Shown: piece after piece, positions 17,753 through 25,938 of the stretch
Position numbering within the stretch: the stretch's first letter is position 1
Layout of the letters: every line of letters starts with the position of its first letter
Source of the DNA: Bacillus dicomae
GTDB taxonomy: Bacteria; Bacillota; Bacilli; Bacillales; Bacillaceae_G
Reading direction: 5' to 3'
DNA: 64,000 nt
Assembly (NCBI RefSeq): GCF_006494425.1
Contig: NZ_VHIV01000007.1
Span: 1 to 64,000, forward strand
Translations under genes and position numbers: made by a program
The notes under the pieces: model-generated
What the model was told of the DNA's origin: nothing
Seen by the model: only the letters and a program-made list of their open reading frames with translations
Databases searched by the model: none

Positions 17753-18733
17753 ATGGATACAGCCACTCACCTTGTTATGGGCGTTACTCTAGGCAGTTTG
17801 GCCACTTTAGATCCAGCCATAGCACAAAGTGATATTGGACCACAAGCAGTTATGCTTGCTACAATTGCCGGTTCCAATATTCCTGATATCGATACAGTTT
17901 TAAAATTGCGTAATAACGCTAAATATATAAGAAACCATCGCGGGATTACTCATTCCATTCCTGCAGTGATTCTTTGGTCATTCCTTATAAGTGGCATCTC
18001 TTTTGCCTTCTTTTCAAACGCTCCCTATTTGCATCTACTACTTTGGTCATTTATTGCCGTCTTTCTTCATGTCTTTGTAGATATTTTCAACGCTTACGGT
18101 ACCCAGGCATTACGGCCCTTCACAAAAAAATGGGTAGCGCTCGGTATTATTAATACATTTGATACCGTCATTTTCTTTATCCACATACTCGCAATTGCTT
18201 GTATGCTCGTCGGTTCCCATAAAGGTTATACTGCCTTAGCAGCATATATATTGATGATCGTTTACTACATCGGACGGATTATGATGCATAGAAATATAAG
18301 AAGCGTTGTACAAAAACGTTTCAAAAATGTTGAGAAGATAATCATTTCTCCTTCTTATCGATTTTATCATTATCATTTAGCAGTCGTTACAACTGATTAT
18401 TACTACGTTGCTAGATGGCATCGTGGCAACATCATGATATACGATAAGTTCGACCGGGTACCGTTCCCAGATAACGCCATTATGCGTGCAGCTAAACAAG
18501 ACGAAAACATCTCAGCTTTTTTATCCTTCTCCCCTGTGTATCGCTGGGACATTTTCGATTATGATCATTATTACGAAGTTCGATTCATTGATTTGCGATA
18601 TCGCAGTAAAGATTATTATCCATTCGTTGCAATCGTTCAACTCGATCATAATTTAAATATTATTAGTTCCTATACAGGATGGATTTTTAGTGAAGAAAAG
18701 CTTCGAAAAAAGCTGGATTTACTTCCACATTAA
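17753..18733 (+). CDS. yfhP: YfhP, membrane-bound metal-dependent hydrolase family (YdjM/LexA-binding type)
   Basis: 326 residues. The N-terminal membrane domain (about 1-190, several helices) carries conserved polar motifs: THLVMG near the start, NIPDIDT (44-50) and HRGITHS (62-68), the D/H pattern that defines the YdjM hydrolase family. The C-terminal 130 residues are soluble. In B. subtilis YfhP has been linked to control of a divergent operon, a role I cannot test here. The ATG at 17753 follows GGAGGTG. Confidence 0.88.
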   Translation: MDTATHLVMGVTLGSLATLDPAIAQSDIGPQAVMLATIAGSNIPDIDTVLKLRNNAKYIRNHRGITHSIPAVILWSFLISGISFAFFSNAPYLHLLLWSFIAVFLHVFVDIFNAYGTQALRPFTKKWVALGIINTFDTVIFFIHILAIACMLVGSHKGYTALAAYILMIVYYIGRIMMHRNIRSVVQKRFKNVEKIIISPSYRFYHYHLAVVTTDYYYVARWHRGNIMIYDKFDRVPFPDNAIMRAAKQDENISAFLSFSPVYRWDIFDYDHYYEVRFIDLRYRSKDYYPFVAIVQLDHNLNIISSYTGWIFSEEKLRKKLDLLPH

Positions 18734-18759
18734 AAAAAGCGACTTAAGTCGCTTTTTTT
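18732..18759. terminator. Bidirectional terminator between yfhP and yfhJ
   Basis: A 28-bp perfect palindrome, AAAAAAAGCGACTT and its complement. It overlaps both gene ends. Confidence 0.9.
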
Positions 18760-19024
18760 AATGTTTCAAATGATCTTCTTGATTAATTAAATGACTATAT
18801 TTCGGATTACTTGTACGCATTTCATGCAGGCGTCCTCCATGATTATTAATCCATGATCGCACCACTTGTTCCGTCATTTCTTCTCCTTGATAACGACCAG
18901 ATTTTGCATAAGTTGTTTGAAAATCTTCCCACAGTAATTCCACCCACGCACGAGCCTGTGCGTAAGAAAGCTTGTCATTTTTTTCTAATAGCTCTTTCGT
19001 TAATACTTCATAAATATCATTCAT
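18758..19024 (-). CDS. yfhJ: YfhJ, WVELL family protein
   Basis: 88 residues containing the family-defining WVELLW (27-32) and a C-terminal WINNHGG stretch. It is small, soluble and helical. No function is known. It is convergent with yfhP and divergent from sspK, as in B. subtilis. ATG at 19024 has AAAAGGAG upstream. Confidence 0.85.
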   Translation of the reverse strand: MNDIYEVLTKELLEKNDKLSYAQARAWVELLWEDFQTTYAKSGRYQGEEMTEQVVRSWINNHGGRLHEMRTSNPKYSHLINQEDHLKH

Positions 19025-19146
19025 TTTCTAATCTCCTTTTACCTATTTATCCCTTCATTTCTAAAGGATAGTTTCTTCTATTTTGCACATTCTATAATTG
19101 ATACTTCTTCAAGAGGTATCAACTGATGATGAGGAGGGCGTTCGCA

Positions 19147-19305
19147 ATGGGTAAACAAGCCGAATTTTGGTCTGAGTCAAAAAACAACAGCAAAATCGAC
19201 GGTCAACCGAAAGCGAAATCACGCTTCGCTTCGAAACGACCTAACGGCACAATTAACACGCACCCACAAGAACGTATGCGTGCTGCAAATCAGCAGGAAG
19301 AGTAG
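19147..19305 (+). CDS. sspK: Small acid-soluble spore protein K (SspK)
   Basis: 52 residues, Lys/Gln/Asn-rich. It ends in the conserved segment [18 protein letters not shown] that marks SspK. It is a minor SASP of the spore core, normally made in the forespore. The ribosome site GAGGAGGG is strong. In B. subtilis sspK lies in the same yfh neighbourhood. Confidence 0.9.
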
Positions 19306-19342
19306 TACCAATTAAATTAACTTCCTACACGAGGTGATAAAG

Positions 19343-19495
19343 ATGAGCTACCGTGATCGCTTAGATAGTCGTTCTGAATTATTTAACCATACGTGGACTC
19401 GTCCGAAACATGCAAAAGCGCAAGTTAACGGACAAACGCAACAAACCCAGTCTCTCATTATATTGGCGAATGAATGTAAAAAACGCCAATTTTAG
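19343..19495 (+). CDS. YpzG-like small protein
   Basis: 50 residues: MSYRDRLDSR start, then a TRPKHAKAQVNGQTQQTQ segment that resembles the YpzG family (PKHAWNQVNGETQQ type), and ILANECKKRQF. It follows sspK by 37 nt with a GAGGTGAT ribosome site and shares its terminator, so they are likely co-transcribed. Spore association is inferred from that. The family name is from memory. Confidence 0.7.
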   Translation: MSYRDRLDSRSELFNHTWTRPKHAKAQVNGQTQQTQSLIILANECKKRQF

Positions 19496-19529
19496 AATCT
19501 CCTATCTCCTGTAACGCCTACCAAAGATG

Positions 19530-19560
19530 AAAACCAGAGAGATTTCGCTCTCTGGTTTTT
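19530..19560. terminator. Terminator shared by sspK/YpzG-like gene and yfhH-recX
   Basis: Stem AAAACCAGAGAG/CTCTCTGGTTTT, 5-nt loop, T-run on the plus strand. It touches the yfhH stop codon. Confidence 0.85.
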
Positions 19561-19876
19561 ATTTTTCTTGTAATAAAGAAATCGGTATTCCAATCTCTTC
19601 ATTATCATTTTGCTTATGCCCCCAAGCAAATACCCCATTGAAATACGTAATTTCAAATAATATACCAGGTTCTTCTACTAATTCATATGTCTCACCAATA
19701 TGAAATTTATTTATATCAGTCATATAAGCACGAGCCATTGCCATCTTTCTCATTAATACATCGAACTCATTTACAATACCAAGCTGCTCTGCCTTTATTG
19801 CTTGCTCTTTCAAAACCCCAATTTCTTCTCTTAGCTCATGTGGTGTCATTTCACTGTAGCGCTTTGGCATATTCAT
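19559..19876 (-). CDS. yfhH: YfhH (DUF1811)
   Basis: About 105 residues, starting MNMPKRYSEMTPHELREE. The N-terminal half is helical and the C-terminal half a small SH3-like barrel (YFNGVFAWGHKQ). The ATG at 19876 is preferred because AGGGGG lies 6 nt before it. The ATG at 19891 overlaps the recX stop and would add five residues. The gene follows recX directly. The function is unknown. Confidence 0.85.
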   Translation of the reverse strand: MNMPKRYSEMTPHELREEIGVLKEQAIKAEQLGIVNEFDVLMRKMAMARAYMTDINKFHIGETYELVEEPGILFEITYFNGVFAWGHKQNDNEEIGIPISLLQEK

Positions 19877-19887
19877 CTTATTCCCCC

Positions 19888-20700
19888 TCATCCCTCTTCG
19901 CGTTTCATCTGCAAAAATATCTCTATCTCATCAATAGAAAATCCTTTGCGATATAACGCTTGTTTCATCTTATTTTCAAATGTCCATCCATCATACTTCT
20001 TATATTTCTCATAATATTTATTCCCATGATAGTGTAACGCTTCTTGTTGCTGTTCGTCATCTTTTTCGTCTTTCAATTCTTCCAAACAAATTTGAATCAC
20101 ATCTCTAGAATATCCTTTACGAACAAGCATTTCATCTAACTTTAGCTTCATTTGTAAAAAGGAATGCTTTTGATAAGACTTTTTCTTCTTTTCTATAAGA
20201 AGGAAAGCATTCTCAATTTGCTTTTCCTTCGGATATTCTTGTAAACTATGCGTAATAATTAGATCCTGAACACCTTTATTTAACAACTCTCTTTTAATAA
20301 CAGTGGGACCTTTTCGATTCACATTACTTTGCGTTCTCGTATATAAAACAGCGTACTCTTTATCATTAATATATCGGTCATGTAATAATTTCGAAACGAC
20401 TTCAGAGATGATGGCCTGTCCCACTTCTTTTTTTCGTAAAAAATCTTCTATTTCTTGTTTCGTTCTCATTTGGTAGGATAAATAAGAGATTGCTTGTAAA
20501 TATGCTTTTTGTACCTCTTCATTGTACAAAATATTCCCTAACGCTATCTCATCAATTTCTAAGCCCTTTTGTAATCCATGTTTTATTAAGATTACTTCAT
20601 TCACACTAAATCCGTATTCTTCACCTTGACCTTTATCGATATAAATATTAAACCGTTCTTTCGATCGTTTTTGCACTTCTATTTTTGTAATGACAGCCAT
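19888..20700 (-). CDS. recX: Recombination regulator RecX
   Basis: 270 residues, typical for Bacillus RecX, built of tandem three-helix repeats. Recognisable blocks are YLSYQMRTKQEIEDFL and LHDRYINDKEYA. RecX binds RecA filaments and modulates recombination and the SOS response. It is co-transcribed with yfhH (4-nt overlap) and divergent from yfhF. The ATG at 20700 follows GAGAGGTGAGAG. Confidence 0.92.
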   Translation of the reverse strand: MAVITKIEVQKRSKERFNIYIDKGQGEEYGFSVNEVILIKHGLQKGLEIDEIALGNILYNEEVQKAYLQAISYLSYQMRTKQEIEDFLRKKEVGQAIISEVVSKLLHDRYINDKEYAVLYTRTQSNVNRKGPTVIKRELLNKGVQDLIITHSLQEYPKEKQIENAFLLIEKKKKSYQKHSFLQMKLKLDEMLVRKGYSRDVIQICLEELKDEKDDEQQQEALHYHGNKYYEKYKKYDGWTFENKMKQALYRKGFSIDEIEIFLQMKREEG

Positions 20701-20781
20701 ACTCTCACCTCTCTATTATTTTAACATAGTCAAGGAACGTTTTTGCTTTTCAAGAATATATATAATGAGGAGGAAATAATT

Positions 20782-21687
20782 GTGAAAATCGCAATTTCTG
20801 GTGGAACCGGCTTTATCGGTAAATACCTTTCTACTTTTTTTATTCAAAAAGGCTATACGGTTTACATTCTTACTCGAAACAAAACTACTGAAACTTCCTA
20901 CCCTAATCTTCAATACGTACAATGGACACCAGATTTACAAACATTCCCCCTCTCTTCTATCGATGTAGTTATTAATCTAGCTGGAGAGTCTATTAATAGT
21001 AGATGGACAAAGAAACAAAAGAAAGTCATCTTAAACAGTAGAATTCAAACAACAAAAGGACTCATTAAACAATTACAGGCACTCCCTACAAAACCACACA
21101 CATTTATTAACGCAAGTGCAATTGGATACTATGGAACGTCTGAAACCGAGTCTTTTACAGAACAGCATGTGACTCCTGGAAATGACTTTCTAGCAAATAC
21201 AGTATATTCATGGGAACAAGAAGCATCTAAAGCACGTGCTCTCGGAATACGGACAATCTACACAAGATTCGGAGTCGTATTAGGTCCAGACGGAGGAGCT
21301 CTTCCCAAAATGCTACTTCCCTATCAATTCTATATCGGAGGTACAGTTGGATCTGGAAATCAATGGTTATCATGGATTCATATAGACGATGTCGTTCGCA
21401 TGATTGATTTCATCATACACAAAGAAGAAATTGATGGTCCGCTTAACATTACAGCTCCCGAGCCTATAAGAATGAAGGAATTTGGAGAAATCATTGCAAC
21501 TATAATAAAAAAACCTCATTGGTTACCTGTCCCTTCATTTATGCTTCATGCTTTATTAGGTGAGATGAGCATACTTGTACTAGAAGGACAACATGTATTA
21601 CCTAGTAAAGCAATTGAGCATGGGTATCAATACACATTTCCGTCAATAGACCATGCATTACAAAATATACTTTCGCATACAATGTAG
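20782..21687 (+). CDS. yfhF: YfhF, TIGR01777 family NAD(P)-dependent epimerase-like protein
   Basis: 301 residues. The Rossmann motif GGTGFIGK sits at the N-terminus, and the SDR active site appears as SAIGYYG. The C-terminal DUF1731 segment (about 250-297) is characteristic of TIGR01777 (human SDR39U1-like). The substrate is unknown. The start is GTG at 20782, which follows GAGGAGGAAATAATT. A longer reading frame starting upstream lacks a ribosome site. Divergent from recX, as in B. subtilis. Confidence 0.9.
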   Translation: MKIAISGGTGFIGKYLSTFFIQKGYTVYILTRNKTTETSYPNLQYVQWTPDLQTFPLSSIDVVINLAGESINSRWTKKQKKVILNSRIQTTKGLIKQLQALPTKPHTFINASAIGYYGTSETESFTEQHVTPGNDFLANTVYSWEQEASKARALGIRTIYTRFGVVLGPDGGALPKMLLPYQFYIGGTVGSGNQWLSWIHIDDVVRMIDFIIHKEEIDGPLNITAPEPIRMKEFGEIIATIIKKPHWLPVPSFMLHALLGEMSILVLEGQHVLPSKAIEHGYQYTFPSIDHALQNILSHTM

Positions 21688-21827
21688 TACTTCTAAAACA
21701 CAGTTTTACAGAGGGCCCTTTCAAAACTTTCATTTTCTAGCATCCGGAGCATTATTACACAAATAATCTTTCAGTTACTTTCCCTTACATTCCATTAACA
21801 TTATAAAGTAACAGAAATGAGGTACCT

Positions 21828-22958
21828 ATGAAAATATTGCTCAAACAAGCCATTGTCTATCCTATTACATCCCAAAAATTTCAAGGGGATGTACTCGTTA
21901 TAGGAGAAAAAATTGCTGAGGTCAAGCCTTCCATTCAACCTACTCAAGATATGACAGTTATAGACGCACGTGCTCTTCATCTCTTACCTGGATTTATTGA
22001 TGTCCATACCCATCTTGGTCTCTATGATGAAGGTACTGGTTGGGCTGGCAATGATGCAAATGAAACATCTGAAGTTTCAACACCACATATCCGTTCTTTG
22101 GACGGAATCCACCCTTTGGATATTGCATTTCAAGATGCTGTACAAAACGGAATTACAACTGTTCACGTTATGCCAGGAAGTCAAAACATTATCGGTGGTA
22201 CGACTTGTGTAATAAAAACAGCTGGAACTTGTATTGATCATATGATTATTCAAGAACCTGCTGGTTTAAAGATTGCCTTTGGAGAAAATCCTAAAAAAGT
22301 TCATAGCAATGGAACGAAAGAATCCATTACACGTATGGGAATTATGGGGTTACTTCGAGAATCATTCTATGAAGCACAACACTATGGGCATGAAGCTGAC
22401 TTTCGAATGCTCCCTATTTTAAAAGCATTACGCCGCGAAATACCCGTACGTATACACGCTCATCGAGCAGATGATATTAGTTCTGCTCTACGCTTTGCAA
22501 CAGAATTCAATCTTGATTTACGTATTGAACATTGTACGGAAGGACACTTTATTGTGGAAGAGCTTTCGAAACACAATTTGAAGGTTTCAGTCGGCCCCAC
22601 GCTTACACGCCGTTCTAAAATCGAACTAAAAAACAAAACATGGGATACTTACCATATATTATCAAGAAATGGTGTGGAAGTTTCTATTACAACAGATCAC
22701 CCCTATACACCCATTCAATATTTAAATGTTTGTGCTGCTGTCGCAGTCAGGGAAGGATTAGACGAAAAAACTGCACTAGAAGGAATCACTATATTTCCAG
22801 CGCGAAATTTACGTTTAGAGGATAGAATTGGAAGCATTGAGGTTGGAAAAGACGCTGATCTCGTGTTATGGACACATCATCCTTTCCATTATTTAGCCAA
22901 GCCTGTACTAACTATGATTGATGGAAAAATAATTTACAAAAAAAATAAAAAAAACTAG
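21828..22958 (+). CDS. Amidohydrolase family protein (imidazolonepropionase-like)
   Basis: 376 residues, amidohydrolase superfamily TIM barrel. Metal ligands are visible: HTH in DVHTHLG (about 60-62), HAH near residue 212, and the aspartate in ITTDHPY near 288. It hydrolyses a C-N bond of a cyclic or amide substrate that cannot be named; the closest annotated relatives are imidazolonepropionase-type proteins. The ATG at 21828 follows ATGAGGT. It stands alone between yfhF and the tRNA-like RNA. The 140 bp upstream show no obvious element. Confidence 0.85.
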   Translation: MKILLKQAIVYPITSQKFQGDVLVIGEKIAEVKPSIQPTQDMTVIDARALHLLPGFIDVHTHLGLYDEGTGWAGNDANETSEVSTPHIRSLDGIHPLDIAFQDAVQNGITTVHVMPGSQNIIGGTTCVIKTAGTCIDHMIIQEPAGLKIAFGENPKKVHSNGTKESITRMGIMGLLRESFYEAQHYGHEADFRMLPILKALRREIPVRIHAHRADDISSALRFATEFNLDLRIEHCTEGHFIVEELSKHNLKVSVGPTLTRRSKIELKNKTWDTYHILSRNGVEVSITTDHPYTPIQYLNVCAAVAVREGLDEKTALEGITIFPARNLRLEDRIGSIEVGKDADLVLWTHHPFHYLAKPVLTMIDGKIIYKKNKKN

Positions 22959-22967
22959 TTTATTTTT

Positions 22968-22996
22968 TTGACTAGATAAAGTATTATACGATTATA
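22968..22996 (+). promoter_or_regulatory. Candidate promoter for the tRNA-like RNA
   Basis: TTGACT (22968-22973), 17-bp spacer, ATTATA (22991-22996), beginning 10 bp after the amidohydrolase stop. Transcription would start near 23003 and run through the tRNA-like fold to the terminator, giving an RNA of about 165 nt. A 9-bp stem (23014-23022 with 23041-23049) would fold in between. Confidence 0.5.
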
Positions 22997-23050
22997 AACT
23001 GAATGAAACCATAATCAATTTGTGTCGTGATTATCATTTTCAAATTGATG

Positions 23051-23121
23051 AATGGGGAAGGCAAATGGTGCGCCACCAGCGTTAGAAACTGGTTCTAGTG
23101 GGTTCGATTCCCACCCCGAAA
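23051..23121 (+). ncRNA. tRNA-like small RNA with degenerate acceptor stem
   Basis: Cloverleaf parts can be placed in order: D stem GGC/GCC (23060-23062, 23072-23074) with a GG-containing loop; anticodon arm CCAGC-loop-ACTGG (23076-23092) with loop GTTAGAA; 5-nt variable loop; perfect T arm GTGGG-TTCGATT-CCCAC (23098-23114). The acceptor is broken: only three G-C pairs (23055-23057 with 23115-23117) form and no CCA is encoded. It resembles the tRNA-Other small RNA reported from B. cereus, recalled from memory. Its T-arm 3' strand is also the 5' arm of the terminator that follows. Not a normal decoding tRNA. Confidence 0.65.
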
Positions 23122-23166
23122 TTTTTTAAAGATTGATATAAAAATTTCGAGGGTGGGGTGTTTTTT
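23110..23166 (+). terminator. Terminator overlapping the tRNA-like T arm
   Basis: CCCACCC plus GAAATTTTT (23110-23126, one bulged C) pairs with AAAAATTTC and GGGTGGG (23140-23157, GA bulge), followed by six Ts at 23161-23166. The 5' arm uses the same bases as the T-stem 3' strand, so the two folds exclude each other. Confidence 0.8.
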
Positions 23167-23199
23167 CGTCATGCTACCCTCGTGTGAGGAGGAGTTAGT

Positions 23200-23757
23200 G
23201 TGTTGAAAAAACGCGACTTACACGACAGCCACGTTCTATACGAGTTAATGGTGGATCCAGCTGTCTTCCCTTTTGTGCGTCAAAAGGCTTATTCTTATGA
23301 GGAATATTTATTTTTAACGAAACAAACAATTGAAGCTGAAGAGCGTGGGGAATTAATTTCACGCACAATTTTAGATGAATGGGGTAACCCTATCGGAACA
23401 ATTACTTTATTTGATGTGCAAGAAAAAGCCGGATTCCTTGGAACATGGCTTGGCAAACCTTATCACGGAAAAGGCTACAATAAATTGGCAAAAGATTCAT
23501 TTTTTAGCGAACTTTTCTACGAGTTAGATATTGAAACGATCTTTATGCGTATTCGCAAAATAAATATTCGTTCTATTAAAGCTGCAGAAAAATTACAATA
23601 TGTAAATCTAGCAAACGAAACAAGAAAAGCCGTTTATGATGAAATTAACGCGAATGAAGAAGTATATAACTTATATGAAATTCCAAAAGATCAATATACA
23701 CTTGCTACAATGCGGGATACAACGTTCCAAGATGCTCATCACTTAAAAGAAGCTTAA
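23200..23757 (+). CDS. GNAT family N-acetyltransferase (RimJ/RimL-like)
   Basis: 185 residues. The GNAT core is visible from a central beta strand (ISRTILDEWGNPIGTITLFD) to the acetyl-CoA loop GKPYHGKGYNK (about 86-96) and the IRKINIRSIKAAEKLQY helix. The acceptor is unknown. The start is GTG at 23200 (TTG directly after), with AGGAGGAG upstream. It lies just past the strong terminator, so its expression could depend on readthrough of the tRNA-like/terminator switch or on an unseen promoter. Confidence 0.85.
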   Translation: MLKKRDLHDSHVLYELMVDPAVFPFVRQKAYSYEEYLFLTKQTIEAEERGELISRTILDEWGNPIGTITLFDVQEKAGFLGTWLGKPYHGKGYNKLAKDSFFSELFYELDIETIFMRIRKINIRSIKAAEKLQYVNLANETRKAVYDEINANEEVYNLYEIPKDQYTLATMRDTTFQDAHHLKEA

Positions 23758-23867
23758 TCTAAATTTTCAGAAATAATAATTAACCATTAACATTTTGATA
23801 TATACGTATATCACCCCCTGTCTTTGGAAACGATAGATAGTGACTTTAGGACACGAGGTGATTTGTA

Positions 23868-23987
23868 ATGGATAAAAAGAAACGTGACAAAGCAAAAAAC
23901 GCATTATCTAGTACACAAGAAGTTCTCTACCAACGAGAATTTCGTAAAGCAGATCGCGCAGCGGGTTATCGCTCGAAAAGTATTTAA
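23868..23987 (+). CDS. yfhE: YfhE family small protein
   Basis: 39 residues, very basic: a MDKKKRDKAKN start, then TQEVLYQREFRKADRAAGYR, the YfhE family core. The ribosome site ACGAGGTGA is clear. In B. subtilis yfhE lies next to yfhD and yfhF; here it is 2 kb from yfhF and 16 kb from yfhD. The function is unknown. Confidence 0.82.
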   Translation: MDKKKRDKAKNALSSTQEVLYQREFRKADRAAGYRSKSI

Positions 23988-23990
23988 AGT

Positions 23991-24098
23991 GAGAATGAAT
24001 AATTAGAAGTTCTCCCCCCTAATTATTCATTCTCATTACATATTTTTTCTACGTGATAGAGTAGGAAAAAGGTTCCTTATAAATAAGGAACCTTTTTT
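23991..24098 (+). terminator. Two successive hairpins after yfhE
   Basis: First, a stem of about 15 bp, GAGAATGAATAATTA/TAATTATTCATTCTC, with weak Ts after it. Second, AAAAAGGTTCCTTA/TAAGGAACCTTTTT (24066-24079 with 24084-24097), followed by Ts. The second is the likely terminator. Confidence 0.75.
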
Positions 24099-24291
24099 AT
24101 GTGGATAACGTTATCCACATAATTTATAGAATTGTGAATAAATTAAGCAAACCCTTCATAAATTTATATGTTGTAACGTATAGAAAATGTTAGAATTGTG
24201 GATATTTTTCTAAAAATTGTGGACAATGTGGATATAGTTGTTAATATTCCGACTTTACTGTTTAGTGAAAGCGCAATCTTCATGTGGATAA
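24097..24291. promoter_or_regulatory. Cluster of DnaA boxes in an intergenic region
   Basis: Seven matches to TGTGGATAA/TTATCCACA lie in 195 bp. Exact ones are at 24100-24108, 24111-24119 (inverted) and 24283-24291. One-mismatch boxes are at 24133-24141, 24197-24205, 24218-24226 and 24227-24235 (the last two abut). The first pair forms a 26-bp perfect palindrome, 24097-24122. All but one box point the same way. The region has no gene (23988-24355) and no rep or dnaA gene nearby, so it is not oriC; it resembles the non-oriC DnaA-box clusters known in B. subtilis. Confidence 0.72.
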
Positions 24292-24321
24292 GTTACTACT
24301 TTATCTTGTAAAACAATAAAG

Positions 24322-24350
24322 AACCCTCTTTAAACATATAAAAGAGGGTT
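24322..24350 (-). terminator. Terminator of ugtP
   Basis: Stem AACCCTCTTT/AAAGAGGGTT, 9-nt loop, T-rich tail on the minus strand, just past the ugtP stop. Confidence 0.8.
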
Positions 24351-24355
24351 TCATA

Positions 24356-25522
24356 TTAAGTAAATGATTGTGCAAGAGCAGGTGATTTAATAGGTATATG
24401 ATTCGGTTCTACATGATTCTCTGCCAAAATTGTATCCACAATATGACCAGCTGGCTCCGGACGATAAATGCTTTTCATCGCCTCTTTCATTTGAAGAAGC
24501 TTCACATCATCTCGTAATAACGCCTCTGTTTTTGCAAAAACCTCACTATCATCACGAATGACAACTGCAGCTCCTTTTCTTTCAAAGTACATCGCATTTT
24601 CATTTTCTTGTCCTGGAACAGGCTTATATAAAATGACAGGTACTTGCAATGCTGCCGCTTCACTTAACGTAATCCCGCCTGGCTTCGTAATCATACAAGA
24701 AGTAACACGGAATAGTTCATCAATATTTTCAACATACCCAAATACTTTTAATGCATCAGGATTTTTTTCCTGTAACCATAATAAATCCTGCTTTAACGCT
24801 TCATTTTTCCCACAAACGACAACTACTTGTAAATCAGGCACTGACATAAATGATTGGCATAGTTCTTTTACACTTCCTAATACCCCATGAGCCCCTGCTA
24901 CAATTAGTAAAATCTTTTTATTCTTACATAACTGATACTTATTATATATAATGTCTGGATTTATCTTTAACTCAAAACTACTACGAATCGGAATTCCAGT
25001 TTCAACAATTTGCTCCGCAGGTACACCAATATCAATCATAACTTTTTTCACGTGATCCGTTGCTACAAAATAACGATCTACTTCCCGATGAATCCATATT
25101 TTGTGCACACAAAAATCCGTTAATACGTTATACACAGGAATTGAAATACCTGTTTGCTTTTTCAACTCTGGTACAGCTATAATCGGAAAGGTATTAATAA
25201 CAATATCCGGTTTCTCTGCTTGTAAAAGTAATTTCAATCGTTTTCTTCCAAAATTCGCATACCAAGATGCTATTTTTTTATCATAAATTTTTTCTACGCC
25301 ATAATAAAACAAGCGGTATAATTCTTTTCCTATTGTATAACTTTTCAAATATAAGTATTTTGTAATATCGGTTATAACTGGATGTGATTCTCCGAACAAA
25401 TCGCATACAATTACATCTTTAATTCCTTTTTGGCGAAATGTTTGTTCTAATGTTTTCGCTACTTGCACATGACCGTTACCGTAATGTGCAGTTAATATTA
25501 AAACCTTGGGGTTTTTTATCAA
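24356..25522 (-). CDS. ugtP: Processive diacylglycerol beta-glucosyltransferase UgtP
   Basis: 388 residues. The N-terminal MGDG-synthase domain ([14 protein letters not shown] near the start) and the GT28 C-terminal domain ([15 protein letters not shown]) bind UDP-glucose and diacylglycerol. It makes mono- and diglucosyl-diacylglycerol, the anchor of lipoteichoic acid. In B. subtilis it also couples UDP-glucose levels to FtsZ assembly. The start is TTG at 25522, with TAGGAGTGG upstream, and gives the family's usual length. It is transcribed from its own promoter. Confidence 0.95.
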   Translation of the reverse strand: MIKNPKVLILTAHYGNGHVQVAKTLEQTFRQKGIKDVIVCDLFGESHPVITDITKYLYLKSYTIGKELYRLFYYGVEKIYDKKIASWYANFGRKRLKLLLQAEKPDIVINTFPIIAVPELKKQTGISIPVYNVLTDFCVHKIWIHREVDRYFVATDHVKKVMIDIGVPAEQIVETGIPIRSSFELKINPDIIYNKYQLCKNKKILLIVAGAHGVLGSVKELCQSFMSVPDLQVVVVCGKNEALKQDLLWLQEKNPDALKVFGYVENIDELFRVTSCMITKPGGITLSEAAALQVPVILYKPVPGQENENAMYFERKGAAVVIRDDSEVFAKTEALLRDDVKLLQMKEAMKSIYRPEPAGHIVDTILAENHVEPNHIPIKSPALAQSFT

Positions 25523-25699
25523 ACAAATCCACTCCTAGCTTATTGTTTCTCCATATTGCATATACGACAATAGGAAAAACATTTTCCTTAAAAATTACAT
25601 AAACAGACTCTAATATTTCTCTTTCAGCTATGTACCTGTCGTGGATATGCAAAGCATATAAGATTGACCCCTTAATCCTATCTGTGCTCATATCTTTAC

Positions 25700-25728
25700 A
25701 TTATACTTTCCTATAAGAGCTTTCGCAA
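25700..25728 (-). promoter_or_regulatory. ugtP promoter (SigA type)
   Basis: Minus strand TTGCGA (25723-25728), 17-bp spacer, perfect TATAAT (25700-25705). The transcript would carry a leader of about 170 nt before ugtP. Confidence 0.6.
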
Positions 25729-25910
25729 TAACTTACAAATGTTCTCTATTCCATGATACTCACTCTTTTACTTCTTAATTCTTTTTACTATTTTGATTTC
25801 CCTTTACAATTATGTAAATTTCTCCACTTATTCCTTACAAAAATATGGATATTCTATTTTCAGTATACTCTTTTCTATATATATACTCTAGGATTTATTG
25901 TAAAGAAAGC
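25729..25910. other. Gene-free AT-rich stretch between pflA and ugtP
   Basis: No gene, RNA or repeat was recognised here. The open frame on the plus strand through it is composed of Phe/Leu/Tyr/Ile codons from AT-rich sequence and has no ribosome site. Confidence 0.6.
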
Positions 25911-25938
25911 AAAAAGCCTAATCCAACATTTGGATTAG
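25911..25938 (-). terminator. Terminator of pflA
   Basis: Stem CTAATCCAA/TTGGATTAG on the minus strand, with the pflA TAA inside the hairpin and a T-run following. Confidence 0.8.

Noticed and set aside
23051-23121. Ordinary decoding tRNA gene (anticodon loop reads UAG)
   Set aside because: The acceptor stem has only three clear pairs, positions 8-9 are AA instead of UA, the anticodon stem has a C-A mismatch and no CCA follows.
24097-24291. Replication origin
   Set aside because: DnaA boxes are present but there is no dnaA, dnaN, rep gene or AT-rich unwinding element next to them; a DnaA-binding cluster is the simpler reading.
25753-25938. Plus-strand frame between pflA and ugtP
   Set aside because: Hydrophobic translation of AT-rich DNA, no ribosome site, runs into the pflA terminator.
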